Assembly (NCBI GenBank): GCA_035480615.1
Contig: DATIHO010000014.1
Location: 1-30,844, forward strand
DNA from: CAIPFQ01 sp035480615
GTDB lineage: Bacteria; Chlamydiota; Chlamydiia; Chlamydiales; SM23-39
Length of the DNA stretch: 30,844 nucleotides
Direction: 5' to 3'
Numbering within the stretch: the stretch's first letter is position 1; the number at the start of each line of letters is the position of its first letter. The notes under the pieces were generated by a model that saw only the letters and a program-made list of their open reading frames with translations, had not been told where the DNA came from and ran no database searches. Made by a program: the position numbers and the translations under genes. Of this stretch, positions 1 through 6,973 are shown piece by piece.

Positions 1-1
1 T

Positions 2-88
2 GAACATAGTCAGAACATTGGCTGGGAAACTGGGGTGGAAAGAAGAAAGTATGCCGAAATGGAGCGCTCAATTGCTGAGCAGGCCTAA
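2..88 (+). CDS. 3' end of an unidentified gene entering from the left
   Basis: An open frame runs in from the window edge and ends at TAA 86-88, giving a hydrophilic, charged 28-residue C-terminus that contains GWETGVERRKYAEMERS. This composition looks like a real protein tail, not random translation. The stop overlaps the end of the convergent minus-strand gene by four bases, which is common for tail-to-tail gene pairs. Too little is present to name the family. A conjugation or secretion protein is possible but is a guess. Confidence 0.4.
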   Translation, partial: EHSQNIGWETGVERRKYAEMERSIAEQA

Positions 89-501
89 GCGGACTCTAGC
101 GCTGATGAGAGGGCTATGATATGACTTTGCAGGTGTCCTGGAGAGTATGGGGATTCCTCGACTTGAGAAATGAATTGTGAAAAATGCGGAAACTCTTGCT
201 TTAGGCTCTCTTCGAAATCCTTAAGCAGGTTAACAGGAACTACTCCTCTGTGATCAAATCCAATTTCTCCCGTATTTTGAGCATAATGTATTGCCTCAAC
301 AACGTTCTCGAAATTCAAAATATCATTTCTTACCTTTGTCAAAAAATTTTGCCACTTATTATTATTCATGGAAACTTTTGTTTCCTGAACATCTAACATG
401 TTTTTTTGCGCTTCAACAATAATGCGGTCTTGAGAGCAAAAGCACTGCGATGCAAAAAATACAAAAAAAGAGATAGCCATTCCAAAAATTCTGCTACTCA
501 T
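85..501 (-). CDS. Small exported hypothetical protein
   Basis: This 138-residue protein is of unknown function. The frame can be extended upstream to 558. I place the start at 501 because that ATG is preceded by a clear GGAGG six bases away and opens a classic signal peptide (MSSRIFGMAISFFVFFASQ, followed by CFCSQD). The mature part is hydrophilic and mostly helical in character, with no cysteine after the signal region and no motif I recognise. It is probably secreted or periplasmic. It lies tail-to-tail with the gene entering from the left and about 100 bases from the 3' end of the glycosyltransferase gene, so it looks transcribed alone. The product is real but unassigned. Confidence 0.6.
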   Translation of the reverse strand: MSSRIFGMAISFFVFFASQCFCSQDRIIVEAQKNMLDVQETKVSMNNNKWQNFLTKVRNDILNFENVVEAIHYAQNTGEIGFDHRGVVPVNLLKDFEESLKQEFPHFSQFISQVEESPYSPGHLQSHIIALSSALESA

Positions 502-603
502 ACCTAACCTCCAATCGCTTCCCATTATCATATTCAGTGCTTGCATACCGGTGTACAATCTTTCAAGATTCTTGGCTAGATATCTTGACTTTGTACACAG
601 AAA

Positions 604-1641
604 TTAAAAATGGAAAAAGCTCCTAATTTCTGAAAATACCTGCTGAACTGTAATCTCTTGGAGACATTTGTTTTGTTTGCAAGGGGCATATCTTTTCCCA
701 TCGTAACAGGGCCTGCATGTTAGATTTTCACCTCCCCACAAAACTCGGATCCGGTCTTTTTTTCCTACTTTTTCCGCAGGGTTGGTGGGACCAAACAATC
801 CTATGGCTGGACATCTGGCCAGCTTAGCCAAATGAAGGGGCCCGCTATCATGCGTGATTAACAATTTTATGTGTTGATATAATTGAATCGTTTCGAGCAA
901 ATCGAGCTTTCCAATCAAGTTCCTGCAATCGAGACCTTCAAAATACGGAACGGTCCAAAGATCGGAAGAGGATCCGGTTAAAAACACCTGTATTCCACAG
1001 CTTTTCAATTTTTGTGCAAGTTCTGCATAATGTTCAACCGGCCAGCGGCGTAAATCATCTTCTGCAAGAATATTTTTCGCTCCTCCGGGAGCTAGTGCGA
1101 TTCCATTGCAATCCCAATGTTTTGATGTTTGAATTGTAAGCTCAGGTAAGTCTTCTTCAAATAAATTCCAATCGTCGATTTCAGAAGCAAGCCTTAGGTA
1201 TTCATTTGCATGATATCGCCCGGCAACAGGACACTGCCTTTGATTTCCCCGTTGCAAAGCCCTTCGATTGCGGCTTTTTGCAAAAAGAGAAATCAGTCGA
1301 TATCTTTTGTCAATATGCCCGGTTAAAATCAAATCAAAAGATTTTCCTATGAATTTTGTTTGAATGCGCAAGAGCTGAGCGATACGTTTGGAAAAGGAGC
1401 CTTTAAAAAGAGCGCATTCGTCTACCTGAATGATTTGATCGATCATTTTGGTCGCTTGCAAAATAGGCGCTACTGTTTTGCCCGCAACCCAAGTGATATG
1501 AATTGAAGGAGATCTCTTTCTAAAATAAGTTAAAAGAGGCAAGGTCATGACTACATCGCCGATTGCGCCAATTTTAACAATCAGGATGCGCTTTAGAGAC
1601 TGTTGTCGAATGAAGGGTTCGTCGCTTAGATTTTGATCCAA
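604..1641 (-). CDS. Glycosyltransferase family 9 (heptosyltransferase-like)
   Basis: This GT-B fold enzyme of the ADP-heptose:LPS heptosyltransferase family is expected to transfer a sugar onto a lipopolysaccharide core or related surface glycan at the inner face of the inner membrane. The N-terminus has the family start ILIVKIGAIGDVVMTLPLL (residues 19-37), where the Gly-Asp pair lies near the acceptor site. The C-terminal half has a nucleotide-sugar binding stretch with APGG (about residue 184) and HDSGPLHLAKLARCPAIGLFG (near residue 265), followed by GPTNPAEK. Length (345 aa) is normal for the family. The frame opens only at a TTG (1641) that overlaps the end of the upstream methyltransferase gene by 16 bases, implying translational coupling. 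The conserved core begins about 18 residues in, so the exact start is uncertain. The true donor sugar cannot be read from the sequence. Confidence 0.85.
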   Translation of the reverse strand: MDQNLSDEPFIRQQSLKRILIVKIGAIGDVVMTLPLLTYFRKRSPSIHITWVAGKTVAPILQATKMIDQIIQVDECALFKGSFSKRIAQLLRIQTKFIGKSFDLILTGHIDKRYRLISLFAKSRNRRALQRGNQRQCPVAGRYHANEYLRLASEIDDWNLFEEDLPELTIQTSKHWDCNGIALAPGGAKNILAEDDLRRWPVEHYAELAQKLKSCGIQVFLTGSSSDLWTVPYFEGLDCRNLIGKLDLLETIQLYQHIKLLITHDSGPLHLAKLARCPAIGLFGPTNPAEKVGKKDRIRVLWGGENLTCRPCYDGKRYAPCKQNKCLQEITVQQVFSEIRSFFHF

Positions 1642-2372
1642 ATGGCGTGCCCATTTAAATTATGCAAGGAAATCAAATCTTTTTGGTGTTTTCGTTCATT
1701 GACGAAATCTCTGACCCCTTTGCAAGTAGGCAGCCCATAATCATCAAAGACAATAATGCCTCCGGAAACCAAACGGGGCCAAACCCAATCGATAATGTCA
1801 AGCGTAGATTGATACACATCCACATCCACATGGCAAAAGCGAAATTTCTGTTCAGAGATTCTTGCGCCCGTGTCTTCGGGAAAAATGCCTGGGAGAATCT
1901 GCACGTTTTTGAGATTTAACGTATTTAAAAGCTTTTGAACTATTTTTGGAGAAGTGTCTTGATGTTCTCCTCCTTTATAAAAATCATCGCGACGGGTTGC
2001 CTTGACCACACCTTGAAACGTATCGCACAAATATACCGGATTGGAAATATGGCACAGCTCAGCTCTTTTGGCAATCAAAGCGCCGGTGCCGCCTCTCCAT
2101 ACTCCGATTTCAAGCAATGCCCCGTCCAATTTGGCGCTCTGCCCGCATAATTCCCATAATTCGTAACATCGATGTTGATCGACAAGGCTATGAGTTTGAA
2201 TCATGGAAAAGCAGTTTTGAAATTCTAAATCCCCTTTCCAGGGCGCATAGTAACTTTTCACCTGAATCTTTTCATAGGGGCCATCCAATTTTGGAAAACG
2301 GATGAGATCATATCCAAATTTACGGATAACGGATCGAATGGCATTTCGGCATTTCATCTTTACGGCATGCAT
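1626..2372 (-). CDS. TylF/macrocin O-methyltransferase-like protein
   Basis: This is a class I SAM-dependent methyltransferase of the TylF (macrocin O-methyltransferase) group, whose members methylate sugar hydroxyls. Visible motifs are LLEIGVWRGGTGALIA (SAM-binding loop, motif I), a following CDTFQGV acidic segment, the metal/substrate site FCHVDVDVYQSTLDI, and GGIIVFDDYG near the C-terminus. The frame is open up to 2522, but that would overlap the divergent gmd gene by 87 bases and add a lysine-rich, non-conserved leader. I take ATG 2372 (248 aa, normal for the family), with 2357 as an alternative. It lies directly upstream of, and overlaps, the GT9 gene, so the two are likely one operon that adds and methylates a surface sugar. 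Confidence 0.8.
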   Translation of the reverse strand: MHAVKMKCRNAIRSVIRKFGYDLIRFPKLDGPYEKIQVKSYYAPWKGDLEFQNCFSMIQTHSLVDQHRCYELWELCGQSAKLDGALLEIGVWRGGTGALIAKRAELCHISNPVYLCDTFQGVVKATRRDDFYKGGEHQDTSPKIVQKLLNTLNLKNVQILPGIFPEDTGARISEQKFRFCHVDVDVYQSTLDIIDWVWPRLVSGGIIVFDDYGLPTCKGVRDFVNERKHQKDLISLHNLNGHAIWIKI

Positions 2373-2435
2373 GATAAGCTTTTCTTTAACTGAAGGTTCT
2401 GGAAGGATCTTCACAAAAAATGGATAAAAAGAAAA

Positions 2436-3479
2436 ATGAAAAAAGCGATGATCACAGGAGTAACGGGTCAAGACGGTTCGTATCTTGCGGAACTTCTTCT
2501 TGAAAAAGGATATGAAGTTCATGGGATGATCCGATGCTCGTCTACATCGAATCTCTCAAGAATCCACTCTCTTTGCAATGAGAGGACCCCTTTTTTTCTG
2601 CATCAAGGCGATTTATGCGATTCTTCAAGCATTCAGGCAATGATTGAAAAAATTTCTCCGGATGAAATTTATAATCTTGCCGCCATGAGTCACGTGCAAG
2701 TCTCTTTTGATATCCCCGAGCATACTGCTAATGTTGATGGGTTGGGCACCTTGCGGCTTCTTGATGCAGTCCGAAAATTTAACAGCTCCATCCGCTTCTA
2801 TCAGGCCTCGACATCGGAACTTTTTGGCAAAGCACAAGAAATCCCTCAAACGGAAAAAACTCCTTTTTATCCTCGCTCTCCTTACGGAGTCGCAAAACTG
2901 TATGCGTATTGGATCGTAGTCAATTATCGGGAAGCATACGGACTTCATGCCAGCAATGGCATCTTATTCAATCACGAAAGCCCTCGCAGAGGAGAAACGT
3001 TTGTTTCTCGAAAAATCACTTTAGGGATCGCGAAAATAGTCCTCGGATTGCAAGAGAAATTGTCAGTAGGCAACCTGGACAGCCGGCGCGACTGGGGATA
3101 CGCTAAAGACTTCGTGGAAGGAATGTGGCGGATGCTGCAAAACGATCAGCCTTCCGATTATATTTTAGCCACTGGAGAAACGACATCGGTCCGGTGCTTT
3201 ATTGAACTTGGATTTGCAGAAGTTGGAATTGAAATCGAATGGTGGGGTCAAGGCCTTCAAGAAAAGGGGATCGATAAGGCAACCGGAAAAATTCTTGTCG
3301 AAGTCTCTTCTCAATTTTTTCGTCCCGCAGAAGTAGATTTACTGGTTGGAGATCCGGCAAAAGCGAAAAAGGAACTTGGGTGGGCTCCTACCACTTTTTT
3401 AAAAGAGTTGATAAAAATGATGATCCAATCAGATCTTGAAGGAGTCGGCTCATCCAAAACCATGTGCGCGGTATCATGA
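2436..3479 (+). CDS. gmd: GDP-mannose 4,6-dehydratase
   Basis: This NADP-dependent short-chain dehydrogenase/reductase of the extended class converts GDP-D-mannose to GDP-4-keto-6-deoxy-D-mannose, the first step to GDP-fucose, rhamnose or perosamine. The dinucleotide-binding motif TGVTGQDGSYLAELLL is at residues 7-22. The catalytic set is visible as STSE (Thr126, Glu128) and Y150xxxK154 in SPYGVAK. The family signatures NHESPRRGETFVSRKI and DSRRDWGYAKDFVEGMWRML follow, and 347 residues is near the usual size. It is the first gene of a plus-strand pair and is divergent from the TylF/GT9 operon; the roughly 60 bases between them must hold both promoters. Its stop overlaps the next start as ATGA. 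No GDP-fucose synthase or reductase lies in this window, so the final sugar is unknown. Confidence 0.93.
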   Translation: MKKAMITGVTGQDGSYLAELLLEKGYEVHGMIRCSSTSNLSRIHSLCNERTPFFLHQGDLCDSSSIQAMIEKISPDEIYNLAAMSHVQVSFDIPEHTANVDGLGTLRLLDAVRKFNSSIRFYQASTSELFGKAQEIPQTEKTPFYPRSPYGVAKLYAYWIVVNYREAYGLHASNGILFNHESPRRGETFVSRKITLGIAKIVLGLQEKLSVGNLDSRRDWGYAKDFVEGMWRMLQNDQPSDYILATGETTSVRCFIELGFAEVGIEIEWWGQGLQEKGIDKATGKILVEVSSQFFRPAEVDLLVGDPAKAKKELGWAPTTFLKELIKMMIQSDLEGVGSSKTMCAVS

Positions 3480-4579
3480 AAACGGCTTTGGTGTACGACT
3501 GGTTTTCTGAAACTGGCGGAGGAGGAGAAAAGGCATTTGAAGCAGTTTATAATCTTTTTCCCTCTCCGATTTATACATTGTTGAAAGATACTGCCAGCCT
3601 GAACAAAACATCGTTTGCGCGCGAAAACATCCACGCTTCATTTATTCAAAAATTTCCACGAGCTTTAAAATACTATAGATACTATTTTCCTTTTTATCCG
3701 CTTGCTATTGAGAAATTTGATTTATCGAATTATGATCTCATTATTTCCTGTTCTCACTGTGTTGCCAAAGGCGTTTTAACGCATGCCGAACAACTGCATC
3801 TTTGTTATTGCTACACTCCTGTGAGATATGCATGGGATTTAACTCATCAATATCTGGGCAGTCAAAAAAAATGGAACAATCTTGCCCATTTTTTCTTGCA
3901 TTATCTTCGCCAATGGGATGTCCAATCCGCCCGTCGCGTAGATGGTTTTGCCGCTATTTCCCATTACATAGCGCGCAGAATTCAAAAAATTTACGGCAGA
4001 AAAGCGGCTGTTATCTATCCCCCTGTCGACACAAATTTTTTCACAATAAAAACTAAGAAGAAAGATTTTTACGTGGCAGCTTCCAGATTGGTTCCATACA
4101 AAAAAATGGATCTGATCGCTGAAGCGTTTTCACAAATGCCGGATAAAAAATTGGTCATCATTGGAGATGGTCCGGATTTGCAAAAAGTGAAATCGAAATC
4201 TGCGAAAAACATCGAAATTCTAGGTTATCAATCAGATAATGTACTCAAAAAGTATTTGCAAAACGCAAAAGCTTTTATTTTTGCAGCCATTGAAGATTTT
4301 GGAATTCTGCCGGTCGAGGCGCAAAGCTGCGGGACTCCTGTGATTGCTTTTGGCAAGGGAGCCTCTCTTGAAACGGTCAAAAACAATGAGACTGGAATCT
4401 TTTTTCAAGAGCAGTCTCCTTTTGCCATCCAGGAGGCTGTGCGGCGCTTCGAGCAATTGGAGTTCGACCCAACGCAAATCCGAGCCCATGCTGAGACATT
4501 TAACCTTGATCGTTTTTCCAGGGAGTTCAAGGCATGGGTTCAATCGGAACGGGCGAAGAATCGAACAAAAATGGAGTAA
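3476..4579 (+). CDS. GT4 family glycosyltransferase (WbaZ/mannosyltransferase-like)
   Basis: This GT-B glycosyltransferase has 367 residues. The N-terminal domain starts MKTALVYDWFSETGGGGEKA, with the glycine-rich acceptor loop typical of GT4 enzymes, followed by LCYCYTPVRYAWDLTH, a segment characteristic of the WbaZ-like subgroup of mannosyltransferases. The C-terminal donor domain has AASRLVPYKKMDLIAEAF, LVIIGDGPDL, and the EX7E-type site in AAIEDFGILPVEAQSCGTPVIAF. ATG 3476 overlaps the gmd stop in the four-base ATGA arrangement, so it is coupled to gmd; a GTG at 3464 is the less likely start. Context suggests it transfers mannose or a gmd-derived deoxysugar to a lipid-linked or LPS acceptor in the cytoplasm. 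Confidence 0.88.
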   Translation: MKTALVYDWFSETGGGGEKAFEAVYNLFPSPIYTLLKDTASLNKTSFARENIHASFIQKFPRALKYYRYYFPFYPLAIEKFDLSNYDLIISCSHCVAKGVLTHAEQLHLCYCYTPVRYAWDLTHQYLGSQKKWNNLAHFFLHYLRQWDVQSARRVDGFAAISHYIARRIQKIYGRKAAVIYPPVDTNFFTIKTKKKDFYVAASRLVPYKKMDLIAEAFSQMPDKKLVIIGDGPDLQKVKSKSAKNIEILGYQSDNVLKKYLQNAKAFIFAAIEDFGILPVEAQSCGTPVIAFGKGASLETVKNNETGIFFQEQSPFAIQEAVRRFEQLEFDPTQIRAHAETFNLDRFSREFKAWVQSERAKNRTKME

Positions 4580-4586
4580 TAGCGCT

Positions 4587-4913
4587 CTAATTGAGGCTCT
4601 CAATTTTTTTGGTTTGTAGAGAACGTTCGGAACTTTGTGCGAAACTGGCAAAAAACCACATTGTCGTCAAAACTATGCCCGATACAATGCCTATGTTAGA
4701 AAGCAATCTGTATGATGTAGTTTTCTCGATAAGAATAGATCCCCCAATAATAATTGTTGGTAAATAGGAGACAATTTTTCGTATTGTTTCATGGCGTTCA
4801 AACAATTCGCTAATCTTATCTTTTTTCAGATTCTGTATTGCTGAATTACAGCGCTGTACATAGGATGTGCTTATTTCAGGATTTTTTAGGTTCGTAATGT
4901 TCAATGAATTCAT
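4587..4913 (-). CDS. Small two-helix membrane protein
   Basis: This 108-residue hypothetical protein has a polar N-terminal half (about 45 residues), then two hydrophobic segments, around IVSYLPTIIIGGSILI and NIGIVSGIVLTTMWFFASFA, separated by a short polar turn with lysine and arginine. It ends in a short polar tail. This is the shape of a hairpin membrane protein, as seen in many chlamydial inclusion-type proteins, but the helices are not long enough to claim an Inc protein. A purine-rich GAGAGGA precedes the start. It begins eight bases after the cysteine-rich gene, so the two are probably cotranscribed. No family is recognised. Confidence 0.55.
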   Translation of the reverse strand: MNSLNITNLKNPEISTSYVQRCNSAIQNLKKDKISELFERHETIRKIVSYLPTIIIGGSILIEKTTSYRLLSNIGIVSGIVLTTMWFFASFAQSSERSLQTKKIESLN

Positions 4914-4921
4914 ATTCCTCT

Positions 4922-5491
4922 CTATACACCAAGATATTTAATTCCAGCACAGCAACTCATGCACAATCCATAACCAACAGAAGGAATAGCTTGCATGGCA
5001 GTGCATCCCGCTTTAGCGGCTGCCGTTGCCGCCCTGGCTTGAGCCTCCTGTTTGTCGCCAAAAACGTATTGGAGTCCAGCTGCAGCTAAATTTCCACCTT
5101 CATTAAAGATAGCACTAGTGCCACACACCGAGGTGCAATCAAAATATCCAGAAACAACTGGTATTGCTACTTTCTCAAGCACTTTCACGGTTGTCCATTG
5201 TCCATTTTTCATCACTTCCTTGATTTTGGTTTTAATGATTTCTGCCCCCTCTTGGCACGTTTTTACGCAGATTCTTTCAGGGGCATCGTCTTTTCCTCCA
5301 GGAAGAGGTTCGCAAGAAATTTCACATGCTTTTTTTGCAGCAGCGCTTGCATCTTTTGCATATGCTGTTGGTAAATTTGACAAAACATTTATCGCCACAC
5401 TGATAATGCTGAATATTCCAACCATTTGTATTGAATTTCTTCCAAAGTTCGCTGGAAGGAAAAGGTTCGCTCCGATTGCTTGAATTGTCAT
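4922..5491 (-). CDS. Exported cysteine-rich protein with twin CX3C motif
   Basis: This 189-residue protein carries a hydrophobic export segment (about residues 24-40) and a good signal peptidase I site, AYA|KD, at residues 43-46. The mature part has ten cysteines. Four form CX3C-X14-CX3C (C56, C60, C75, C79), a third CX3C is at C119/C123, and the C-terminus has CMSCC. Such spacing suggests a disulfide-stapled helical hairpin. Chlamydiae use disulfide-linked cysteine-rich proteins to harden their envelope, so an envelope role is a fair guess, but no known family is recognised. AAGGAG lies eight bases ahead of the ATG. It heads a two-gene unit with the small membrane protein. The region upstream (5492-5628) is very AT-rich and holds its promoter. 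Confidence 0.65.
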   Translation of the reverse strand: MTIQAIGANLFLPANFGRNSIQMVGIFSIISVAINVLSNLPTAYAKDASAAAKKACEISCEPLPGGKDDAPERICVKTCQEGAEIIKTKIKEVMKNGQWTTVKVLEKVAIPVVSGYFDCTSVCGTSAIFNEGGNLAAAGLQYVFGDKQEAQARAATAAAKAGCTAMQAIPSVGYGLCMSCCAGIKYLGV

Positions 5492-5628
5492 AAAAAATCT
5501 CCTTGGTTCCTAAAAACCATCAAATATAATAACTGCATTACATTTTTTCAAACTAAAATAAAAAATATGCTGTATGTAAAATATTTATTTTAATTGTTCT
5601 AGATTTTCTAAAACATTTGAGGAAATTC

Positions 5629-5781
5629 ATGACCACGCTAACAATTTCAAAATACAGAATATATGCAGGGAGAAATCACAACAATTATCCACGCCATTGT
5701 CCTTGCTTCGAATCACTATACAATCTATGGTGTTATATCAAAGAAGAAATGACGAAAAGTTCGCATTCGAAGATGCGGTGA
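5629..5781 (+). CDS. Possible 50-residue ORF
   Basis: ATG 5629 has a good ribosome binding site (TTTGAGGA, seven bases upstream) and opens a 50-codon frame starting MTTLTISKYRIYAGRN and ending at TGA 5779. The product matches nothing I know. Its last codons run into a stretch that resembles the tnpB gene further right, so the original gene may have been cut short by a transposon and this is only its 5' end. The good Shine-Dalgarno sequence is the main reason to list it. Confidence 0.25.
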   Translation: MTTLTISKYRIYAGRNHNNYPRHCPCFESLYNLWCYIKEEMTKSSHSKMR

Positions 5782-5791
5782 GTACATGGGA
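5763..5791 (+). repeat. 29-bp fragment resembling tnpB (7152-7180)
   Basis: Positions 5763-5791 match 7152-7180 inside tnpB at 27 of 29 bases (only two C/T differences). Both encode the residues AFEDAVSTW in one frame. The similarity stops abruptly on both sides. It looks like a scar of a related IS607-type element just ahead of the methyltransferase gene. Confidence 0.5.
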
Positions 5792-6671
5792 TTGAGCAAA
5801 GAATCGATTTTCTTGCTGATGCAAGAAGGAAAAAGACGCCCCTTTACAGGCAACCTCATCACTCTTGGACGGCAAGACATCTCCGCCACATACGATGAAA
5901 TTGTGCAGCTCGCAAAAAGGATTGCCTATCCACTTCATCCAGTTCCTGAAATTGCATACTCCGAAAAGCCTGAAATGAAAGAAGAGGGCCTCCTTTCCGA
6001 CAACACTTTCTTCAAATTGCTTGGGTTTAAAGAGACGAAGTCCATGGACGTTTCAAATTATGAAAGTGCGGATATTGTCTTTGACTTGAATCAATCCGAA
6101 CTGTCTATGGAGCTTTGCGGCGCTTTTGAGGTTGTTTTGGATGGAGGAACGATCGAACATGTATTTCATATTCCCAATTCTCTGAAAAATATCTTTCGTC
6201 TTCTCTCCGTTGGGGGGGCGCGTGATCCATATTTCGCCTTCTTCGAATCATCTGGATCATGGGTTCTATATGTTTTCTCCCACGTTTTTTCAGGACTACT
6301 ATCAAGCTAACAAATTTACCGTTCATTCATTAAATATCATCAGACACAAACCCCAGTCGATCTATCCTTGGTCTATTACCCAATATACCCCTGAAATATT
6401 TCATCCATTTGTTTACGGAGGATTGGATCATTCCATGTATACAATCCATTGCATTGCTTCTAAGAATTTGGATTCCACTTTCGATCAGATTCCTCAGCAA
6501 TTCCATTACACTCAGAACATGTGGCAACGCCAAGAGTTTTTTGTTCGCACTCACAAATTGAAAAAATGGATTAAAAAATCAAAAGTGCTTTACAAAATTT
6601 GCGCCAGGCTCCTGCGTTTTCAAAAAAAGCTGAAACTTCGCAAGATATTTTCAGAAAAAGTTTTACGGTGA
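5786..6671 (+). pseudogene. SAM methyltransferase gene broken by a frameshift at a G7 run
   Basis: Two overlapping frames make one protein. The first (5786 to about 6217) runs through GNLITLGRQDI, FEVVLDGGTIEHVFHIPNSL and RLLSVGG. The second continues RVIHISPSSNHLDHGFYMFS and on to TAA 6671. Together they form a class I methyltransferase-like protein of about 294 residues, of the type found in O-antigen and capsule clusters. The GGTIEHVF stretch is the usual post-motif segment. The switch falls exactly on a run of seven G (6212-6218). With six G the sequence reads VGGRVIHIS unbroken. The frame opens only after TGA 5750, and a tnpB-like scar overlaps the start, so the N-terminus may also be altered. 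Possible explanations are real decay, slipped-strand phase variation, or a read error. Confidence 0.75.
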
Positions 6672-6683
6672 TTAACGTCTAAT

Positions 6684-6793
6684 TCATGCAATGACTTCTA
6701 CCAACTCTGAATACTTTTTGAGCTTAGCATCGGCGGTCAAGAGTCTCATAGGGATCCCTTCAAAATCTGAAAGAATATCTTCAGGAAGGGGAG
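6684..6793 (-). pseudogene. Severed antitoxin tail fused to a PIN-toxin C-terminus
   Basis: Read on the minus strand, the frame gives PLPEDILSDFEG and then directly IPMRLLTADAKLKKYSELVE, ending at TGA (6684-6686). The first part is the usual C-terminus of Phd/YefM-type antitoxins (DFDAPLPEDIL.DFEG). The second is the usual last segment of PIN-domain toxins of the VapC group (LLTADAKLKKY). The antitoxin gene across the IS element (8455-8664) ends at DFDA, exactly where this begins. So one antitoxin gene was split by the insertion, and the toxin following it lost its start and most of its body (roughly 110 codons or more), joined in frame near an EG dipeptide. No active nuclease can be made. 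Confidence 0.75.
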
Positions 6794-6830
6794 TAGATAA
6801 TAGTAGTTGAAAAATATACGATATCATAGA

Positions 6831-6857
6831 AATATGTACGCATGAAAAACACATATT
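6831..6857 (+). repeat. Left-end hairpin of the IS607-type element
   Basis: AATATGT (6831-6837) and ACATATT (6851-6857) are perfect 7-base inverted arms around a 13-base loop that contains the tnpA start codon. The same arms occur at the right end. It may be a recombinase binding site or an RNA structure over the tnpA start. Confidence 0.45.
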
Positions 6858-6973
6858 CTCCGAGAGAATTCGGTGCTTTGATCGGACGCCGGAAATACAA
6901 GAAGAAAATCATAGAAATGTCGCAAGAACATGAGAACGGTTACGCGGAAAGCAAGAACGCTGAACTCCCTTAA
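6842..6973 (+). pseudogene. tnpA: IS607 TnpA remnant with internal deletion
   Basis: ATG 6842 opens a 43-codon frame. Its first part, MKNTYSPREFGALIGR, matches the beginning of the MerR-like DNA-binding domain of IS607 TnpA. It continues RRKYKKKIIEMSQEHEN, which resembles the very C-terminus of the same protein (the basic segment following the recombinase domain). The rest of the helix-turn-helix and the whole serine-recombinase catalytic domain, normally about 150 residues, is missing. The two pieces join at a Gly-Arg that occurs on both sides in family members. It overlaps tnpB by 44 bases, as in intact elements. No active recombinase can be made. Confidence 0.7.
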
